Origin: an uncultured Pelagibacteraceae bacterium
Lineage (GTDB): Bacteria > Pseudomonadota > Alphaproteobacteria > Pelagibacterales > Pelagibacteraceae
Assembly (NCBI GenBank): GCA_902626645.1
Contig: CACOGC010000001.1
Location: forward strand, 120,001-184,000
DNA length: 64,000 nt
Direction: 5' to 3'
Part shown: positions 63,603 through 64,000 of the stretch, in pieces
Layout: each line of letters begins with the position of its first letter
Position numbering within the stretch: the stretch's first letter is position 1
Made by a program: the position numbers and the translations under genes
Notes under the pieces: generated by a model
What the model was told of the DNA's origin: nothing
Seen by the model: only the letters and a program-made list of their open reading frames with translations
Databases searched by the model: none

Positions 63603-64000
63603 ATGAAAAATATTTGCGACTGGAATAATTGTAAAGAAATTGGTGAATATAAAGCGCCTGTTGAAAAGGATAATAGTAAAAAATATAGGATGTTATGTTT
63701 AGAACATGTTAAAGAATTTAATAAAAATTGGAATTATTTTTCTGGGATGAATGATGATCAAGTAATTAATTTTTTAAAATCAGATATGATTTGGCATAAA
63801 CCTACTCAAAGTTTTAGTTCGTCTGATAATTTTTTTAAAGTTTTATGGAATAATACTTTAAAAGATGAAATGGATAATGATAAATTTAAAAGTGAATTCA
63901 ATCATATGCGTCAATTTAAATTTGACCATAAAGATATTAAAGCCTTTAGTATATTAGGTGTTTCCGTGGGTTTAAAATGGCAAAAAGTTCAAGAAAAATT
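63603..64000 (+). CDS. J-domain (DnaJ-like) protein, 3' end outside window
   Basis: An open frame from ATG at 63603 runs to the window edge (132 codons). The start MKNICDWNNCKEIGEYKAPVEK, then LCLEHVKEFNKNWNYFSGM and the end AFSILGVSVGLKWQKVQEKF match the alphaproteobacterial family in which a Cys-bearing N-terminal region precedes a C-terminal J domain. The J-domain HPD itself is beyond the edge. Divergent from bolA across 18 bases. The call is by family recollection and context. Confidence 0.8.
   Translation, partial: MKNICDWNNCKEIGEYKAPVEKDNSKKYRMLCLEHVKEFNKNWNYFSGMNDDQVINFLKSDMIWHKPTQSFSSSDNFFKVLWNNTLKDEMDNDKFKSEFNHMRQFKFDHKDIKAFSILGVSVGLKWQKVQEK

Overview
This window looks like core chromosome of a SAR11-clade alphaproteobacterium ('Candidatus Pelagibacter' type). 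Base composition is strongly AT-rich, genes are packed with overlaps or gaps of a few bases, and most proteins are lysine, asparagine and isoleucine rich. Gene orders are alphaproteobacterial: prfA-prmC-DUF4167, ffs-dnaX-ybaB-recR, aroA-cmk-rpsA-ihfB-pyrF-trpFBA-accD-folC-trxA, murA-DUF2948-hisD-infA. A GcrA regulator and a tandem glycine riboswitch in front of malate synthase glcB (a known SAR11 arrangement) support this. I see no insertion sequence, prophage, integrase or CRISPR array.

Layout. 1-1361 is the 5' part of a 16S rRNA gene on the minus strand, with a good promoter near 1580. 1697-13903 holds an M23 peptidase, then prmC/prfA, ispG, lysC, ubiG, argJ, secA and accA. 13981-16335 is promoter, glycine riboswitch and glcB. 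16322-19046 (minus) is recR-ybaB-dnaX with the SRP RNA upstream. 19061-25019 carries pheA, kdsB, a membrane-anchored cytochrome c, argF-argD, gcrA and an NDUFA9-like protein. 25038-37456 (plus) is one very long tightly spaced gene string for LPS (kdsD, lptC, lptB), aromatic amino acids (aroA, trpFBA), nucleotides (cmk, pyrF), ribosome/nucleoid (rpsA, ihfB), fatty acids (accD) and folate (folC). 37453-41071 (minus) is trxA followed by three nuclease-type genes (ExoI-like, PD-(D/E)XK, RmuC), at the place where many alphaproteobacteria carry addAB. 41288-44652 (minus) is hisS-hisZ-hisG with an unusual leader. 44753-48841 (minus) is cspA, tRNA-Phe, infA, hisD, DUF2948, murA and dcd. 49240-52559 has tRNA-Thr, a TVP38-like protein and rpmH-rnpA-yidD-yidC. 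52581-57541 (plus) is argB, a HAD phosphatase, dapD-dapE, and an HDAC-like deacetylase next to a SET-domain protein. 57531-61671 (minus) is truA-fmt-def and two unrecognised proteins. The window ends with aroK-aroB, bolA and a truncated J-domain gene.

The most interesting signal is the hisS leader. A complete cloverleaf with a GTG (His) anticodon ends four bases before the hisS ATG. It carries U72, A73 and no encoded G-1, the identity set reported for the divergent alphaproteobacterial HisRS, and its acceptor stem covers the likely ribosome binding site. It lacks the usual D-loop GG and T-loop TTC. It is either a very unusual tRNA-His gene fused to the hisS leader or a tRNA mimic used for autoregulation. 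A 33-residue ORF ending in HAHFHAG lies just upstream. Other points are a cytidylate kinase without its P-loop lysine, an AccA with a C-terminal membrane helix, an A10 run in dnaX that could give a gamma-like product by slippage, and nearly all convergent gene pairs overlapping at their 3' ends.
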